The notes: generated from the letters alone by a model not told the origin. A DNA stretch of 64,000 nt from Nymphalis io (GCF_905147045.1 NC_065916.1:5434468-5498467), one strand, 5' to 3'; shown: positions 21,501 to 28,400, counted from the stretch's first letter. Numbers and translations are program-made.

Positions 21501-23845
21501 ATATATACTTGTCTCTTTACTCGGCTTTTCCCGGCGTGTAAAGAGGCGGACGGAAGTGTTATGTAGCATATGTCATATTCTCCTCGCATACCAACGTGTA
21601 TACAAAATTTCATTATGATTGCTTAAGCAGTTAAAACATAACAAACAAACAAACTCATTTTCGTATATATTTATTAGCAATTATTTTTCAATTACGCCAA
21701 GTAGAAAATTCTACCATCCGTTAGCAAAACGAATCGTTTATTGATAATATTAGCCGTAAATCATTCAATGACTTTGTATTTATTTTGTTCTACAATTTTA
21801 CTATTCATTTACAAATCAAATTATATTTTGTAAATAAAGCATGTCTCGTATTGATAAATAAATATTGTATTTATATATTTAAGGTATAGTAATACTAGTA
21901 AATAATTATGCAATTATAAAAATTTTCAAACAATGGTCTTATTTTTGTTTTGATTGTATGCATCCCTCTCCTTATATAAACAACGAAAAAACAAATGTAA
22001 ATGTCTGAATATGATAAATGAATGAATATGAAATATCCTCCCCGATGGAATATCATTAGTGGTGACCAAAAGTGACAAAACTAAAAATAATATTTCGTTA
22101 TTTTCTAGAAAATTACTTAAAATCGGTAATTACCATACATCAGATCTTATGAGTCGTTCCATATCTTATTTTTATGTTTTCTGGTGGTAAAAATTAATGG
22201 CACAAAACAGCAATACTCTGTATTGTTGTATCAATTAGACGGTCGAATGACAACATTGTTATCGAGAACAAAAAATATTGCTCAGAATTAGCATTCATTT
22301 TCATATTCTTTCTCACTCACTCTTCACTTCGAGTCATATCATACATGAAAGTCATGGTTCTGAGGTACAGACTCATATATATTTACTGATTTTTATACGG
22401 ACTGTACATAATTGAATTTAAGAGTGACATTTGTGGGTGACGGTCAAATAGTTCCTTAGCTTTGATAATAACATGAATCAAATCAATACACGATTAATAC
22501 ATGTACATACTACAATACATGCACACATGAATGATAATTGTATAAAATAATTTAAAATAAACCTAACGCTTCTTCATATGATTTTAAACATTAAATATAC
22601 ATGACGAGTATATAATTGAAGTGATTTATATGAAGTAAATATTACTCCAATTGATTGACCATGTTCCTGTTGATACACTGGCTCACTAACCCTTAAAACT
22701 GGAATACAACAACACTAATTATTGTTGTACAATAATTTATTTAATCAATACACAAATTACTTTACGTATAAATGTTATGTAGTCTAGTAAAATACTGCTT
22801 TTTTTCATACTGCATCATCAATTGACTTTCGATAGACACGGGGTTGTTGAACTAATCACACCGTAAAACATATTTATATGGTAAACATTTATATATTTGC
22901 TGTTCATTTGTATATAGGTAGTTAATTTGTATCATCAAAAACATAATTGCTTAACAAAATTAAAAAACCTGCATTTAAGGGTCATAAACATTGAATGTAG
23001 TGTTTTTTTTTTTTTAATTTTATTTAAATTTTAACACACATAATTCATATTTGAATTGTAGTTATATAATATTTAAATTATTACATAGCAGCGGTTACCT
23101 TAACAAATATAAAAAAAATTGTTTTTGATAACTCACAAATAGCTATATCAACCCCAAAAAAGAATTTTAAAATCATAGTCAAGCACTTAAATTTTATTTA
23201 TTTGTATAGATTACTGGCTTTATAATATTGTTGAATAAAGCTAAATTGAATGATATATTGTGTTTATTTTACTTTGTATATTTAATTATATATTGATATT
23301 AATATCATCGTGGTTAACATATGTTCTATTTTGCGTTTTAATCATGAAATTAATTCATAATAATTAAAAATGTTAATTAATTACTAATATGCAAAATTTG
23401 GTGTTTATTGACAATATATGTATGTAAACTTTAAGTCTCGAAGGTCAAAAAAAAACTTGGAATTCTCGATAACCAATAAGACACCAAATTCATATTAGCA
23501 ATGAGTAAACAACAATTTCTGTGTCAAACGTTTTGAACGTAAAAAAGATATATATATATCGGCACTGTATCGAACACTTAAACAATCGTATTCAATGTAA
23601 TTTCTTTAAACAATATGATCAAAATTCGAGATACCTAATGCGGGTGCTACTTAAAAAGCATTATTAATATACTATGCACATATATCACTTACCTCGAAAA
23701 GTTTAAGTAATATGTTCACATAAAGCCGCCTTACACCCAAAGATTTTCCAATAGATGCCAAGAATATCACACACAAAATAAGCAGCAGGAACGGCGTGTA
23801 TAATATAGAAACGGCTACCGACACAAACGACACCATTAACGCCAT
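2522..23845 (-). CDS. Gpat4: Glycerol-3-phosphate acyltransferase 4-like gene, partial (3' exons beyond left edge)
   Basis: This gene encodes an ER-membrane acyltransferase of the GPAT3/GPAT4 (AGPAT9-type) family, which transfers an acyl group from acyl-CoA to glycerol-3-phosphate, the first step of phospholipid and triacylglycerol synthesis. Exons join in phase: 23693-23845, 8227-8353, 7463-7587, 6504-6640, 5142-5247, then either 3115-3351 or 2522-2755. The visible product is about 295 residues of a family usually near 450. It has an N-terminal membrane helix (about residues 6-34), an acidic linker, the family signature ending in EELRSWNLL, a second hydrophobic segment (LLPLRVLIFIIG), and acyltransferase motif I NHTSPID, where His and Asp are catalytic (HX4D). 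Motifs II-IV (VHGG, FPEGT and later) are not in the window, so the gene continues left. Intron 1 is 15.3 kb and full of repeats. The identification is secure from residue-level similarity to known GPAT4; splicing is read from consensus sites only. Confidence 0.93.
2951..2990. repeat. (TA)n microsatellite between the two alternative Gpat4 exons
   Basis: About 20 TA units in the 359 nt intron separating exons 6B and 6A. Confidence 0.9.
3115..3351 (-). CDS. Gpat4: Gpat4 coding exon 6B (alternative catalytic motif I exon, upstream copy)
   Basis: The acceptor reads CAACATCAG|GTA and the exon is 79 codons, phase 0 to phase 0. It encodes LIGVLPDSRF, then FCVANHTSPIDV with the HX4D catalytic pair at about residues 278 and 283, and ends NSCFSL. 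Its length between LPD and NHTSPID equals that of human GPAT3/4. The donor is weak (TTG|GTAGTA, lacking the usual A and G at +4/+5). If read through, translation continues for about 13 codons to a stop. It is a paralogous copy of the exon at 2522-2755. Confidence 0.82.
3625..4200 (+). repeat. Family-H non-autonomous repeat (split by family B)
   Basis: ACAAATAAACAAATTTGACA, then ATATCATTGGTCGAGATCTA, and after the B insert AGAGCTGTTAGCGAATCGCA..AACTAAGG. Related copies occur at about 20,690-20,880, 27,275-27,790, 35,225-36,010, 43,815-44,480, 50,640-50,930 (reverse) and 61,130-61,510. No coding capacity. Confidence 0.6.
3821..4073 (-). mobile_element. Family-B repeat nested in family H
   Basis: The T-run, AGGAAGGTGGACGAGCATATG, to AAGCCCTACCACCAG. 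A ~50 bp stretch of the central part is missing. The flanks belong to one family-H element, so B is the younger. Confidence 0.82.
4610..4976 (+). mobile_element. Family-C SINE (tRNA-derived)
   Basis: Full length. The head GCCGTTGGTCTATTGGTTAG resembles a pol III A box and GTGTTCAAATCCTAGG a B box, followed by CAGCCCGGAGTCTGAAAG and ending TTGGCCGCCGTGGCTGAAAT. It lies in the Gpat4 intron between exons 5 and 6B. Confidence 0.83.
5142..5247 (-). CDS. Gpat4: Gpat4 coding exon 5 (membrane segment)
   Basis: The acceptor reads TACTTTCAG|A and the donor ATTGGG|GTGAGT. The exon is 106 nt: one base completing Arg, then 35 codons. It encodes TWRLTIIWAMGFVVRY and LLPLRVLIFIIG, matching the GPAT3/4 hydrophobic segment that precedes the catalytic domain. 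It ends in phase 0, exactly as needed by both alternative exons downstream. Confidence 0.92.
5290..5612 (+). pseudogene. LINE reverse transcriptase C-terminal fragment
   Basis: The plus frame reads RRLSALIRKRILTFFGHVSR, then QGKVDGIRPRGRTVMRWTDQ and RDLCRRLVRRITSA, the 'FGHV..RL..QGKV.G.R.RGR...RW.DQI' pattern common at the end of lepidopteran non-LTR polyproteins. A stop follows APNNS. It lies in the intron between Gpat4 exons 4 and 5, antisense to the gene. Confidence 0.7.
5689..5985 (+). mobile_element. Family-B repeat
   Basis: Full-length, from TACTGGTGGTAGGGCTTTG to CCTTCCTATTCTATAAAAA. It lies in the Gpat4 exon 4/5 intron. Confidence 0.87.
6504..6640 (-). CDS. Gpat4: Gpat4 coding exon 4 (conserved EAEELRSWNLL signature)
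   Basis: The acceptor reads TTTCCAG|ACG and the donor ACTAATAG|GTAAGT. The exon is 137 nt (45 codons plus two bases). The peptide MESIIEDQVTSVF followed by EAEELRSWNLLTRTN closely matches the GPAT4 signature before the second membrane segment (human GPAT4 has EDEVTKRFSAEELESWNLLSRTN). This is the strongest single piece of evidence for the family. Confidence 0.93.
7120..7412 (+). mobile_element. Family-B repeat, diverged
   Basis: The start reads AGGTGGGGTTTTGTGTTCGCC; the end ACCACTTAACATCGGGTGG..ACATAAAAAAA. The tail lies just beyond the Gpat4 exon 3 donor. A further partial reverse copy occupies about 6,975-7,080. Confidence 0.75.
7463..7587 (-). CDS. Gpat4: Gpat4 coding exon 3 (linker)
   Basis: The acceptor reads CCCACAG|GTACG and the donor TTGGAG|GTATGG. 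The exon is 125 nt: two bases completing a Gly codon, then 41 codons. It encodes a hydrophilic linker segment containing ILGPSPELNYKG and ends at phase 0, fitting exon 4. A family-B repeat lies directly downstream in the intron (7,120-7,412), so an open frame continues past the donor by chance. Confidence 0.82.
7995..8062 (-). mobile_element. LINE 3' tail remnant
   Basis: A T-run is followed by ATATGCCGGGAAGGCAAATG and CACCTGATGG, the reverse of the LINE 3' tail seen at 11,952-12,116. About 65 bp remain, in the intron between Gpat4 exons 2 and 3. Confidence 0.5.
8227..8353 (-). CDS. Gpat4: Gpat4 coding exon 2 (acidic linker)
   Basis: The acceptor reads TTTCCAG|TAT and the donor AATG|GTAAGA. 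The exon carries 42 codons plus one base (phase 0 to 1). It encodes the start of the cytosolic linker, with RQHIEVAKKLQ followed by the acidic Ser-rich run TDSSDEEE, which looks like a casein-kinase-2 type site (inference). The linker is poorly conserved across GPAT4 proteins, so assignment rests on phase, splice sites and position. Confidence 0.85.
8605..9236 (-). mobile_element. Family-B repeat split by a family-A SINE
   Basis: Parts 8,605-8,791 and 9,117-9,236 form one element; the SINE and a T-run with duplicated target lie between. The open frame at 8,732-8,971 crosses the junction and is not a gene. Confidence 0.8.
8792..9090 (-). mobile_element. Family-A SINE (tRNA-derived, Metulj-like), nested in family B
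   Basis: This is a full-length ~300 bp copy. On the minus strand it starts GCCGAGATGGCCCAGTGG (pol III A box) and has GGTTCAAACCCGGG (B box); it ends AGGCTGTTACG. It splits a family-B element (8,605-8,791 and 9,117-9,236). CCTTCAAACCG is repeated on both sides as target-site duplication, beside a long T-run. Confidence 0.88.
9666..9935 (+). mobile_element. Family-A SINE
   Basis: GCCGAGATGGCCCAGTGG head, GTTCAAACCCGGGC B box, and an end at GGACATTCACAGGCTGTTAC. It is slightly shortened near the 3' end (the AGGCCTTTAGCCCAGCAG block is missing). Confidence 0.88.
10030..10272 (+). mobile_element. Helitron-like (Lep1-type) element
   Basis: AACCGAATTTGATGGAATTT, GGTATGAAGCAAGCTTGAAC, and the end ACGCGGGCAAAGTCGCGG..AAACCAGT. 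A piece of the same end lies at 15,832-15,927 (GCGGGCGAATCCGTGGGCG..AACTAGT). Confidence 0.55.
10450..10665 (+). mobile_element. Old family-B repeat
   Basis: Decayed copy with ATACTTAGTGTTCTTGG, AACTACAGACACACGGGACA and ACCACTTACCATCAGGTGGC still readable. It ends AACTAAAAAATT. Confidence 0.6.
10780..11285 (+). mobile_element. Unclassified DNA-element remnant split by a family-A SINE
   Basis: GACTGATTGACTGACATATC, TTGGCATACGGGTTTTTACA before the SINE, and TTTAACCCTTAAGAGAGC..GAAGCCGCGTG after it. The same wording occurs at 31,965-32,115, where both halves are contiguous (TTTCATACGGGATTTTTGTA, TTTAACCCCTAAGG). Confidence 0.5.
10891..11166 (-). mobile_element. Family-A SINE, diverged
   Basis: Reverse-oriented copy from GTAACAGC to CTCGGC with small deletions, including part of the B-box region. 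It splits an older element whose halves lie at 10,780-10,890 and 11,167-11,285. Confidence 0.82.
11458..11750 (+). mobile_element. Family-B repeat
   Basis: Nearly full length, from ACTCGTCTGGGTAGGTAACC to TTCCTATTCCATAAAAAA, with a small internal duplication near 11,675-11,705. Confidence 0.83.
11952..12116 (+). mobile_element. LINE 3' end fragment, same family as the 47.3 kb element
   Basis: The segment matches the 3' end of the 47,340-48,645 LINE: GGCATCTTGCGGGCCGGCAA, a TACTGGCC..CGCGTTTGGACTC run, the ACCACTTCCCATCAGGTGG box, then CATAT and about 18 A. Only about 165 bp remain, on the opposite strand to the larger copy. Confidence 0.75.
12349..12720. mobile_element. Two partial family-B repeats, head-to-head
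   Basis: A plus-oriented copy (TTGGTGGTAGGGCTTTGTG to AATGTAAGGGATG) is followed directly by a minus-oriented one (ATAGGCCACCTGAGTCAGTC to CTACACAGACTT). Both are diverged and truncated where they meet. Confidence 0.65.
12705..12890 (-). mobile_element. Family G LINE-like 3' end
   Basis: It matches 30,130-30,305 in reverse orientation: AACGCTGGAAAAAC, TCGGAATACCCACTAAAAAA and CCTTTCCGTCTTAACGAGGA. An open frame at 12,778-13,110 crosses the repeat boundary and is not a gene. Confidence 0.55.
13128..13565 (+). mobile_element. Old family-C SINE split by family K
   Basis: The head (GCTCGTTGGTCTATTAGC) and body (CCCATCGGATTATGAGAGTG) flank the family-K insert at 13,275-13,445. Confidence 0.65.
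13275..13445. mobile_element. Family K repeat (LINE-like piece) inserted in a family-C SINE
   Basis: It shares blocks such as CTACAGCGTCACCGGGCGGG and CCTCGGCTTAGGAC with copies at 45,983-46,320 and with the sequences flanking the LINE at 47-48.7 kb. A T-run lies at its left edge. The flanks repeat GCAGGTATGT (left near 13,250, right near 13,445), a likely 10 bp target-site duplication. Confidence 0.55.
13818..14099 (+). mobile_element. Family-A SINE, diverged
   Basis: Head GAGATGGTCCAGTGG, B box GGTTCAAACCCGG, tail GACATTCACAGACTGTTAC. It has several substitutions and a small deletion in the AAAACATCG region. Confidence 0.82.
14422..14678 (+). mobile_element. Family-C SINE, head missing
   Basis: Begins at GAAGGTTTCATGTTGAAAAT and runs to GGCCTAAATCGGTCTGGAAG, followed by AT microsatellites. 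Confidence 0.78.
14682..14747. repeat. AT microsatellite with perfect palindrome
   Basis: TTGCTAA(TA)13TTAGCAA at 14,708-14,747 is a perfect 40 bp palindrome able to form a cruciform. A second AT run at 14,682-14,699 precedes it. Confidence 0.88.
15175..15300. mobile_element. Short LINE-tail-like repeat (partner at 45.1 kb)
   Basis: It shares TAGCGATCTCTTTCAGGCAACC and the TAGGATATGGGTTAGGTGG region with the reverse complement of 45,120-45,205. It appears to be a decayed LINE 3' end. Confidence 0.4.
15520..15815 (+). mobile_element. Family-B repeat preceded by an AT microsatellite
   Basis: Full-length, near-consensus from TTTACTGGTGGTAGGGC to CTATTCTATAAAAAA. An (AT)n tract (about 15,489-15,520) abuts its 5' end. 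Confidence 0.87.
16103..16402 (-). mobile_element. Family-A SINE
   Basis: Full-length reverse copy from GTAACAGTCTGTGAA to CCATCTCGGC with intact A and B boxes. Confidence 0.88.
16683..16988 (-). mobile_element. Family-B repeat
   Basis: Full-length reverse copy starting with a 23-nt T-run and ending CCCTACCACCG. It is almost identical to 15,520-15,815 and 32,550-32,845, indicating recent activity. Confidence 0.88.
17126..17295 (+). mobile_element. Truncated family-B repeat
   Basis: The 5' end (TGGTAGGGCCTTCTGCAAGC) and 3' end (ACCACTTACCATCAGGTGGC..AAAAAA) remain; the middle ~100 bp is deleted. Confidence 0.7.
17895..18188 (+). mobile_element. LINE 3' end fragment with (GATT)n tail
   Basis: This is a GC-rich piece containing GTGGGTGTCGTAAGAGGCGA and GGGAGAGGCCTATGTTCAGC, ending TTGGCTGTTGATTGATTGATTG. 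The wording and short tandem tail are typical of RTE-type LINE 3' ends in Lepidoptera (from memory). No long open frame is present. Confidence 0.55.
18463..19058 (+). mobile_element. Family-B repeat split by a family-A SINE
   Basis: Halves are 18,463-18,508 and 18,808-19,058. The 3' poly-A end is replaced by CCACCCCCCTCCC. Confidence 0.82.
18509..18807 (-). mobile_element. Family-A SINE nested in family B
   Basis: Full-length reverse copy inserted in a plus-oriented family-B element (18,463-18,508 and 18,808-19,058). TACCACCC flanks both sides. An extra copy of TCATCAGATATTC separates the SINE 5' end from the right-hand repeat. Confidence 0.88.
19440..19690 (+). promoter_or_regulatory. Promoter-like segment, possibly a solo LTR
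   Basis: GAGTATATAAGACCGC gives a good TATA box at about 19,494, followed by a GC-rich leader with the palindrome ACGACGTCGT near 19,543. An AATAAA lies upstream at about 19,389. No gene follows. LTR boundaries and target duplication could not be fixed, so this stays tentative. Confidence 0.3.
19780..20005 (-). mobile_element. Old family-B repeat
   Basis: AGATGTTATGTCCCTTGCCTG, CACTCACCCTTCATTTCGG and GTGGGTGGTACCCACCCAAA are recognisable; the rest is decayed. Confidence 0.6.
20932..21221 (+). mobile_element. Family-A SINE nested in family B
   Basis: Full-length copy. ATAGAATAGG occurs immediately on both sides, i.e. it landed in the first bases of a family-B element and duplicated its target. 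Confidence 0.88.
21222..21486 (-). mobile_element. Family-B repeat, main part (start split off by a family-A SINE)
   Basis: The T-run and ATAGAATAGG at 20,890-20,911 belong to the same element. The ACCTGATGGTAAGTGG block is deleted. The right end abuts a short AT tract at about 21,490. Confidence 0.82.
21690..23690. other. AT-rich intron 1 of Gpat4, little repeat content
   Basis: Two kilobases with no clear SINE, apart from a faint family-B trace near 22,180 and another near 22,660. No exon seen. Confidence 0.5.
23693..23845 (-). CDS. Gpat4: Gpat4 coding exon 1 (start codon, N-terminal membrane anchor)
   Basis: The exon holds 51 codons and begins at an ATG with A at -3 and G at +4; it ends GAG|GTAAGT in phase 0. 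It encodes a long hydrophobic stretch (about residues 6-34) followed by a basic segment (VRRLYVNILLKLFE) matching the GPAT3/4 N terminus, where a membrane hairpin precedes IRKLYMK-like residues. A second ATG at codon 4 could also start translation. No in-frame upstream extension is needed. Confidence 0.9.
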
Positions 23846-24250
23846 ATTGCCGACTGATTGATTGGAAATTCGAAATTATCAATCGTTTAATGAATGACAC
23901 GAACGAAAATGGCTTTTACGTCATACTCATTGTGACGTCTTCATTCAATTCTGACAAAGTCATGTCAAATGCATGGAACTGCCATAGCTAAAATATATAT
24001 ACGCTTTTATGCAAATTTTACACCTTCAATACATTTTTTACTATTTCCGTTATTAATTTAAAATAAATTCGAAATATAATGATATATTTAAAAAAACACA
24101 TATTTATTTTATAAAACAATTTTTATAATAGTAATTATGTTGCATTATATGTGGTAACACTATCACACTATAACCTCTGCGAAGGGAAAATAATTGTAGT
24201 TTTTCTAAAAAAATCCTATTTGGATTATAATTTCCTAAAACACTACAAAA
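23846..24250. promoter_or_regulatory. Divergent promoter region shared by Gpat4 and ATP synthase subunit e
   Basis: There are 405 bp between the two start codons, which point away from each other, and no large repeat insertion is visible. Two CRE/ATF-like sites lie on the Gpat4 side: TTACGTCA at 23,916-23,923 and TGACGTCT at 23,933-23,940. An AAAATGGC motif (YY1-like in reverse) is at 23,906-23,913. No clear TATA box is positioned for either gene. The arrangement is seen; promoter function is inferred. Confidence 0.6.
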
Positions 24251-24301
24251 ATGTCTGATCTTCCTTTTGGACCCCCAGTAAAAGTGTCGCCATTGATCAG
24301 G
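24251..24301 (+). CDS. ATPsynE: ATPsynE coding exon 1
   Basis: The exon is 17 codons from ATG to AGG, with donor AGG|GTAAGT in phase 0. It encodes the matrix-side N terminus ending VKVSPLIR. Confidence 0.94.
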
Positions 24302-26511
24302 GTAAGTTAATTATTAAAAATTAATAAATTGAAATTATGTAATAGTATTGTTTTTGAACTTACATTCGACATTTAAAAAAAACCTACTTTATTTAAAAAT
24401 ATATATTAATAAAAAAGCTTAACATTATTCTTCTTACTACTTATTACCACCATATTTAATATAGCTTTGTTTATAATATTTGCACTGAAATTTTTGAATA
24501 ACCTCACTTCATAAAATTAAAAGAATTTTTTTCTGATATAGGGTAATATACTATCGTTCTACTTTTAAATTTTGTGGTTAAATCTCTTTTACATAAGATA
24601 GAATAATCATTACTCTTTTTGGAACTATGGGATATATTGTTACATTTTGATAGGAAAAGTATTTAAAAAACATTGGGTACAGAATAGTGAACATGAACAT
24701 TTTGAAATCGCAAATTTTATATATTTTTGTGAAAATGCAAACCACCACCTTTATTACCACCTTTAGGCATTCATGGTATATATTCCTCATAGTGGTAAAC
24801 TTTACAGGCCTACAGACCTGGCCTTGCCTTTGACTCTTCACACTTAAAAATAGCTTATACTTCTTACTAAGTTAATGTTTGAGTCGTCTAAAAGACACTA
24901 TTTACACATCCCATAGTCTCGTTAGAATGTTACTTTCTTTTGTTACAAAAATGAGCCTAATGAGATTGAGTATATGTTAATTGTTAATGCATCCTATATT
25001 TATAGCATAAGATTGTGAATAAATTATGAATAAAAGCACGAATATCAAGCTTCCTTCCCATTAATTAGGGATTTACAGTCTTGTTCCCAGTTACTTGCTG
25101 CTTGCAAATATTTATTCTACATAGCCCTATTTTGCTTACATGCCTAATTATTTATATCTATCAATCTTGTTATTAAGACGTATTAATAAGTATTAATTAG
25201 AATATTAGACATAATAAACTAATTTTATTCAAGATATTCTACCAATTCAATTCCATCTTTACTTTAATCCTTATAAATTTTATTCTAAACAATCTGTCTT
25301 CGAATAGGTAACAAGCTATAATTTAGATAAGATTTTTTTAAATCTTTATATTGCACTAGGTATCATTAAACAATTTAGAGAATTTAATTTTTCTAAAAAA
25401 GCATTGTTTTATTTTCCTGGGACATTATTCACACATGGCCATCTGAGCCCAAACTAAGCAGAACTTTGGCTATGGAAACCACATAACTGATATACTATAT
25501 ACTTTTTCTTTTGTAAATGTACACTTATATAGATAATTACACCCAGACTCAGGACAAACAGATATGTTCATGCACACAAATCTCTGTCCTGGGTGGGAAT
25601 CAAACCCATAGTCTTTGGTGTGAAAAGGCAAGTATCTACCAACCACGCCAACTGGCTCGCCGGTTCGTTAGTTACATTATGGAATAAAAAAATATAAATT
25701 ATAATAATTATTATTGAAACTTTACAGTTTGGTCGTTGGTCATTCCTAACCGCTGGCATCCTCTATGGTGCCTTCCACCAAAATAGGCTGTCAAAGAAAG
25801 AAACCAAACTCCGTGAAATTGAAGCTAAGGAGAAGGTTATCAGGGATGCGAAGATGAAGGAAGAGAAGGCCAGAGCAGCTGCTGGTTAGTTAACTTTTTT
25901 TGTTATTCAATTTCTTTTCTACTATAATTATTTCACCGAATAATCATTAGCACCATTACTAAATAATAAATTTAGTAAAAGATCCTAAAACATTGTAAGT
26001 ATTTAATTAACAATTAACGAAATTTAATCAAAAATTTTAGAATCGCTTTTTTTAAACTGTTATTGATATAGTGTTACAACTTTTTAAATAAGGTTGTGTC
26101 ATAAGGAAACGATTGATTTATTTCTATCACTCTTGACTATAAACAGCTGATAGGATATACATACATGTCAAATGTCAATTTTCTTTGAAATTGTGGTCAA
26201 AGTAAGCTTGATATCAGAATGATAGTGCTTAGTTTCTTAGAATGTTTGAATAATTTAAAAACCCTTAGCGCAATATAATTCTTGTAGATAACATATAAAG
26301 AGGTAAAAAAATCAAGTGTTTTTTATGATATTTTGTATATTCATTTGTTGTTTTATTTGACAGTGTCTTTTATTTAAACTTTTCTAGGATTTTTTAATTC
26401 TAGTTTGACATTCAACAAATAAAATTTATTTCATTTAATTTCTATGCTAATTTTATTATTTGTTTTTCAGCTGAAATGAAGGCCTTGGAAGAGATGATCG
26501 CAAAGAAGTGA
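24251..26511 (+). CDS. ATPsynE: ATP synthase subunit e, mitochondrial (complete, three exons)
   Basis: This is a small inner-membrane subunit of the Fo part of mitochondrial ATP synthase, needed with subunit g for enzyme dimerisation and cristae shape. Exons 24251-24301, 25728-25884 and 26471-26511 join in frame to an 82-residue protein ending AKK-stop. It starts MSDLPFGPPVKVSPLIRFGRW, matching the family's conserved (P)VxVSPLI start. A single membrane helix (about residues 19-36) carries the GxxxG dimer motif (GILYG, residues 27-31). The rest is a charged Lys/Glu coiled-coil-like tail, as expected. The start ATG has A at -3. All splice sites are GT..AG. The gene is divergently paired with Gpat4. 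Confidence 0.95.
25415..25670 (-). mobile_element. Family-D SINE in ATPsynE intron 1
   Basis: Reverse, full-length: the tail side starts CCTGGGACATTATTCACACA; the head is GAGCCAGTTGGCGTGGTTGG (reverse of plus) with B box GGTTTGATTCCCACC. It ends about 60 bp before ATPsynE exon 2. Confidence 0.8.
25728..25884 (+). CDS. ATPsynE: ATPsynE coding exon 2
   Basis: The acceptor reads TTTACAG|TTT and the donor GCTG|GTTAGT. The exon is 52 codons plus one base and holds the membrane helix with GxxxG and most of the charged helix. Confidence 0.94.
26471..26511 (+). CDS. ATPsynE: ATPsynE coding exon 3 (stop)
   Basis: The acceptor reads TTTTTCAG|CT. Two bases complete an Ala codon, then twelve codons (EMKALEEMIAKK) and TGA follow. 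Confidence 0.93.
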
Positions 26512-26660
26512 ATACATGTTAACATATAGTTTATAAGGCGATAGTGGATACCATCTGTGTTGCCATATTAAAATACACCTTGTTACATAATACTAGATAA
26601 AACTTATGTTCTATGGTAGCATTGATTATTTTACAATGGCAATAATTCCATCATGTTTAT

Positions 26661-26666
26661 AATAAA
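26661..26666 (+). terminator. ATPsynE: Polyadenylation signal of ATPsynE
   Basis: This AATAAA hexamer lies 150 bp after the stop codon, followed within about 40 bp by a T-rich stretch (from 26,701). It is the first canonical hexamer after the gene. Confidence 0.6.
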
Positions 26667-26699
26667 TGTATTTATGAAATATAGGTGATTAAAGTATTA

Positions 26700-27270
26700 T
26701 CTTTGTTTTCTTTTTTTTTATTTACCTGTAATTTAATGGAATTATTGAGCTTAAGCTGTGAGATTAAGCTGTGATGAGTGATCATTATCTTGCCCTTATT
26801 GCAGTCAGTAGAACTTTATTGGCTGGTAGTCTGTCACAACCAGATATAACTCAAGCATTGAAGCACAATAGTTTTATGACATTTCCGCGCCGTGTGTGTA
26901 GTGTAACACTGCCATACTTCACAATTCGAACTACCACTGACAATTTCTTGACATTAAATTCAGTTATTTTTATTGACCTTTGATGGTAACTAGGGTAGGA
27001 TTTGATATCTTGGCTGCTACACTTACTCCCTGAAAATTAACTTAATCTCCATACGGGTAATTATTTTTAAGAGGTGTAATGGACACGGATTTTTAAACGC
27101 ACGTCGTGTCGTGATAAAATAAAAATAACACCAAGATTTGCCGCTACTAAATCATAAAGGCAGTCATTGAGAGTTCAAAAGGTACTCCATAATGATGAAT
27201 ATCCTTTTGTTTATTATACCGCAATATTTCAAAAATATAGAAATTGCTCATAGGTTTTATGCAGGCGTAC
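26700..27270. other. Intergenic, nothing recognised
   Basis: A 70-codon open frame at 26,771-26,983 has no start context, splice sites or motif that would support a gene. Confidence 0.4.
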
Positions 27271-27274
27271 ATTA

Positions 27275-27790
27275 AACTATTTGAAAGCACAAGTACATTA
27301 TATTAATAGCCAATTCTAATCCAATAAGAAGTAAAGACAACATTGACGTGACATGTAATGATGAAGTGGTCAAGATATTGAATAATATAATCTGTGGTAT
27401 TTCTAATTCGTGAAAAAATGTCGATTTGAATCTGTCGAAGTTGTTATCTAGCTTTAATTTTACTTTCAAAGTTTTACTTTGAAAGTAAAATTAAAGCGGA
27501 TATTTAGTAGTTCAGTGGAAAAGTGTTGTATTATATTGAAGCTCGCTGCCTCGCTGGTCTAGTGGCTTGATGTAAGGCCGCAGACCCGGAGGTCCAGGGT
27601 TCAATTCCCATCGGACCAAAAAAAAGTTATTGTTTTTTTCTGTCAGGAAATTCTCAGTAGCAGCCCGGAGTATGGAAGTTGGGAGTGTGTAAATTGTAGT
27701 GCATAATATAAAAGAGCTATTAGCAAATCGTATGGAATATGTGAATCTAAGGATTTGCTTATCTTTACTCCAAAACTTCTCATGAAGACT
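27275..27790 (+). repeat. Family-H repeat (split by family C)
   Basis: TCGATTTGAATCTGTCGAAG, the inverted pair TTTAATTTTACTTTCAAAG/CTTTGAAAGTAAAATTAAA at 27,452-27,496, and after the C insert GTAGTGCATAATATAAAAGA. Confidence 0.55.
27548..27692 (+). mobile_element. Family-C SINE 5' half nested in family H
   Basis: CTCGCTGGTCTAGTGGCTTG head, AGGGTTCAATTCCCATC B box, to GGAGTATGGAAGTTGGGAG. The flanks are the two parts of a family-H element. Confidence 0.75.
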
Positions 27791-28149
27791 ATTTAACTGT
27801 TTTTACTTAATTAATATCCATCATCCTTTTCCTTTGTAATATTTTGCATAAGTTATTGAGTGAACGGCGTCATCGTACGTTGTGCCTAGCTTTAAGTATT
27901 TTGTAAATTAAACGCGTTTCTGAAAACAACACCTTCATCGATCAAAATAATGAGAGATTATTAGTCCCATAATGAATAATTTTTTTAAGGTATATAAAAG
28001 AATCCTGCTGGTGCCTCTTCGTAGGGAAAATATTACACAATTTCACACTCACAACGAGATCTGTGGCTAGTGATGTTTCGTCAACGGACCAGACGACAAA
28101 CCTAGTGTTACGAGCAGATGAGTTCTTGACCCTACTACATGTACAGAGT

Positions 28150-28400
28150 AAAGGTGTAGACTGGCAAGTGGGTCACCTCTTGGTAAGATTTCACCACCGT
28201 CCATAGACGAGTCGCGTTGTAATAAATATTAACCGTTCCTTACATCGCCAATGCGCCACTAACTGTGGAAACTAAGATGTTATGTCCATCGCGCCTGTAG
28301 TTACACTGATTAACTCACCTTTCAAACCGGAACACACCCACAAGTAGTGCTACTTGGCGGTAGAATATATGATAAGTGGGTACATACCCAGACTTTAAAA
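28150..28400 (-). mobile_element. Old family-B repeat
   Basis: CAAGTGGGTCACCTCTTGG, GATGTTATGTCCATCGCGCC and CTTTCAAACCGGAACACACC remain in a decayed copy. Confidence 0.62.

Noticed and set aside
24578..24841. 87-codon minus frame inside ATPsynE intron 1
   Set aside because: AT-rich chance frame without splice sites, start context or family resemblance.
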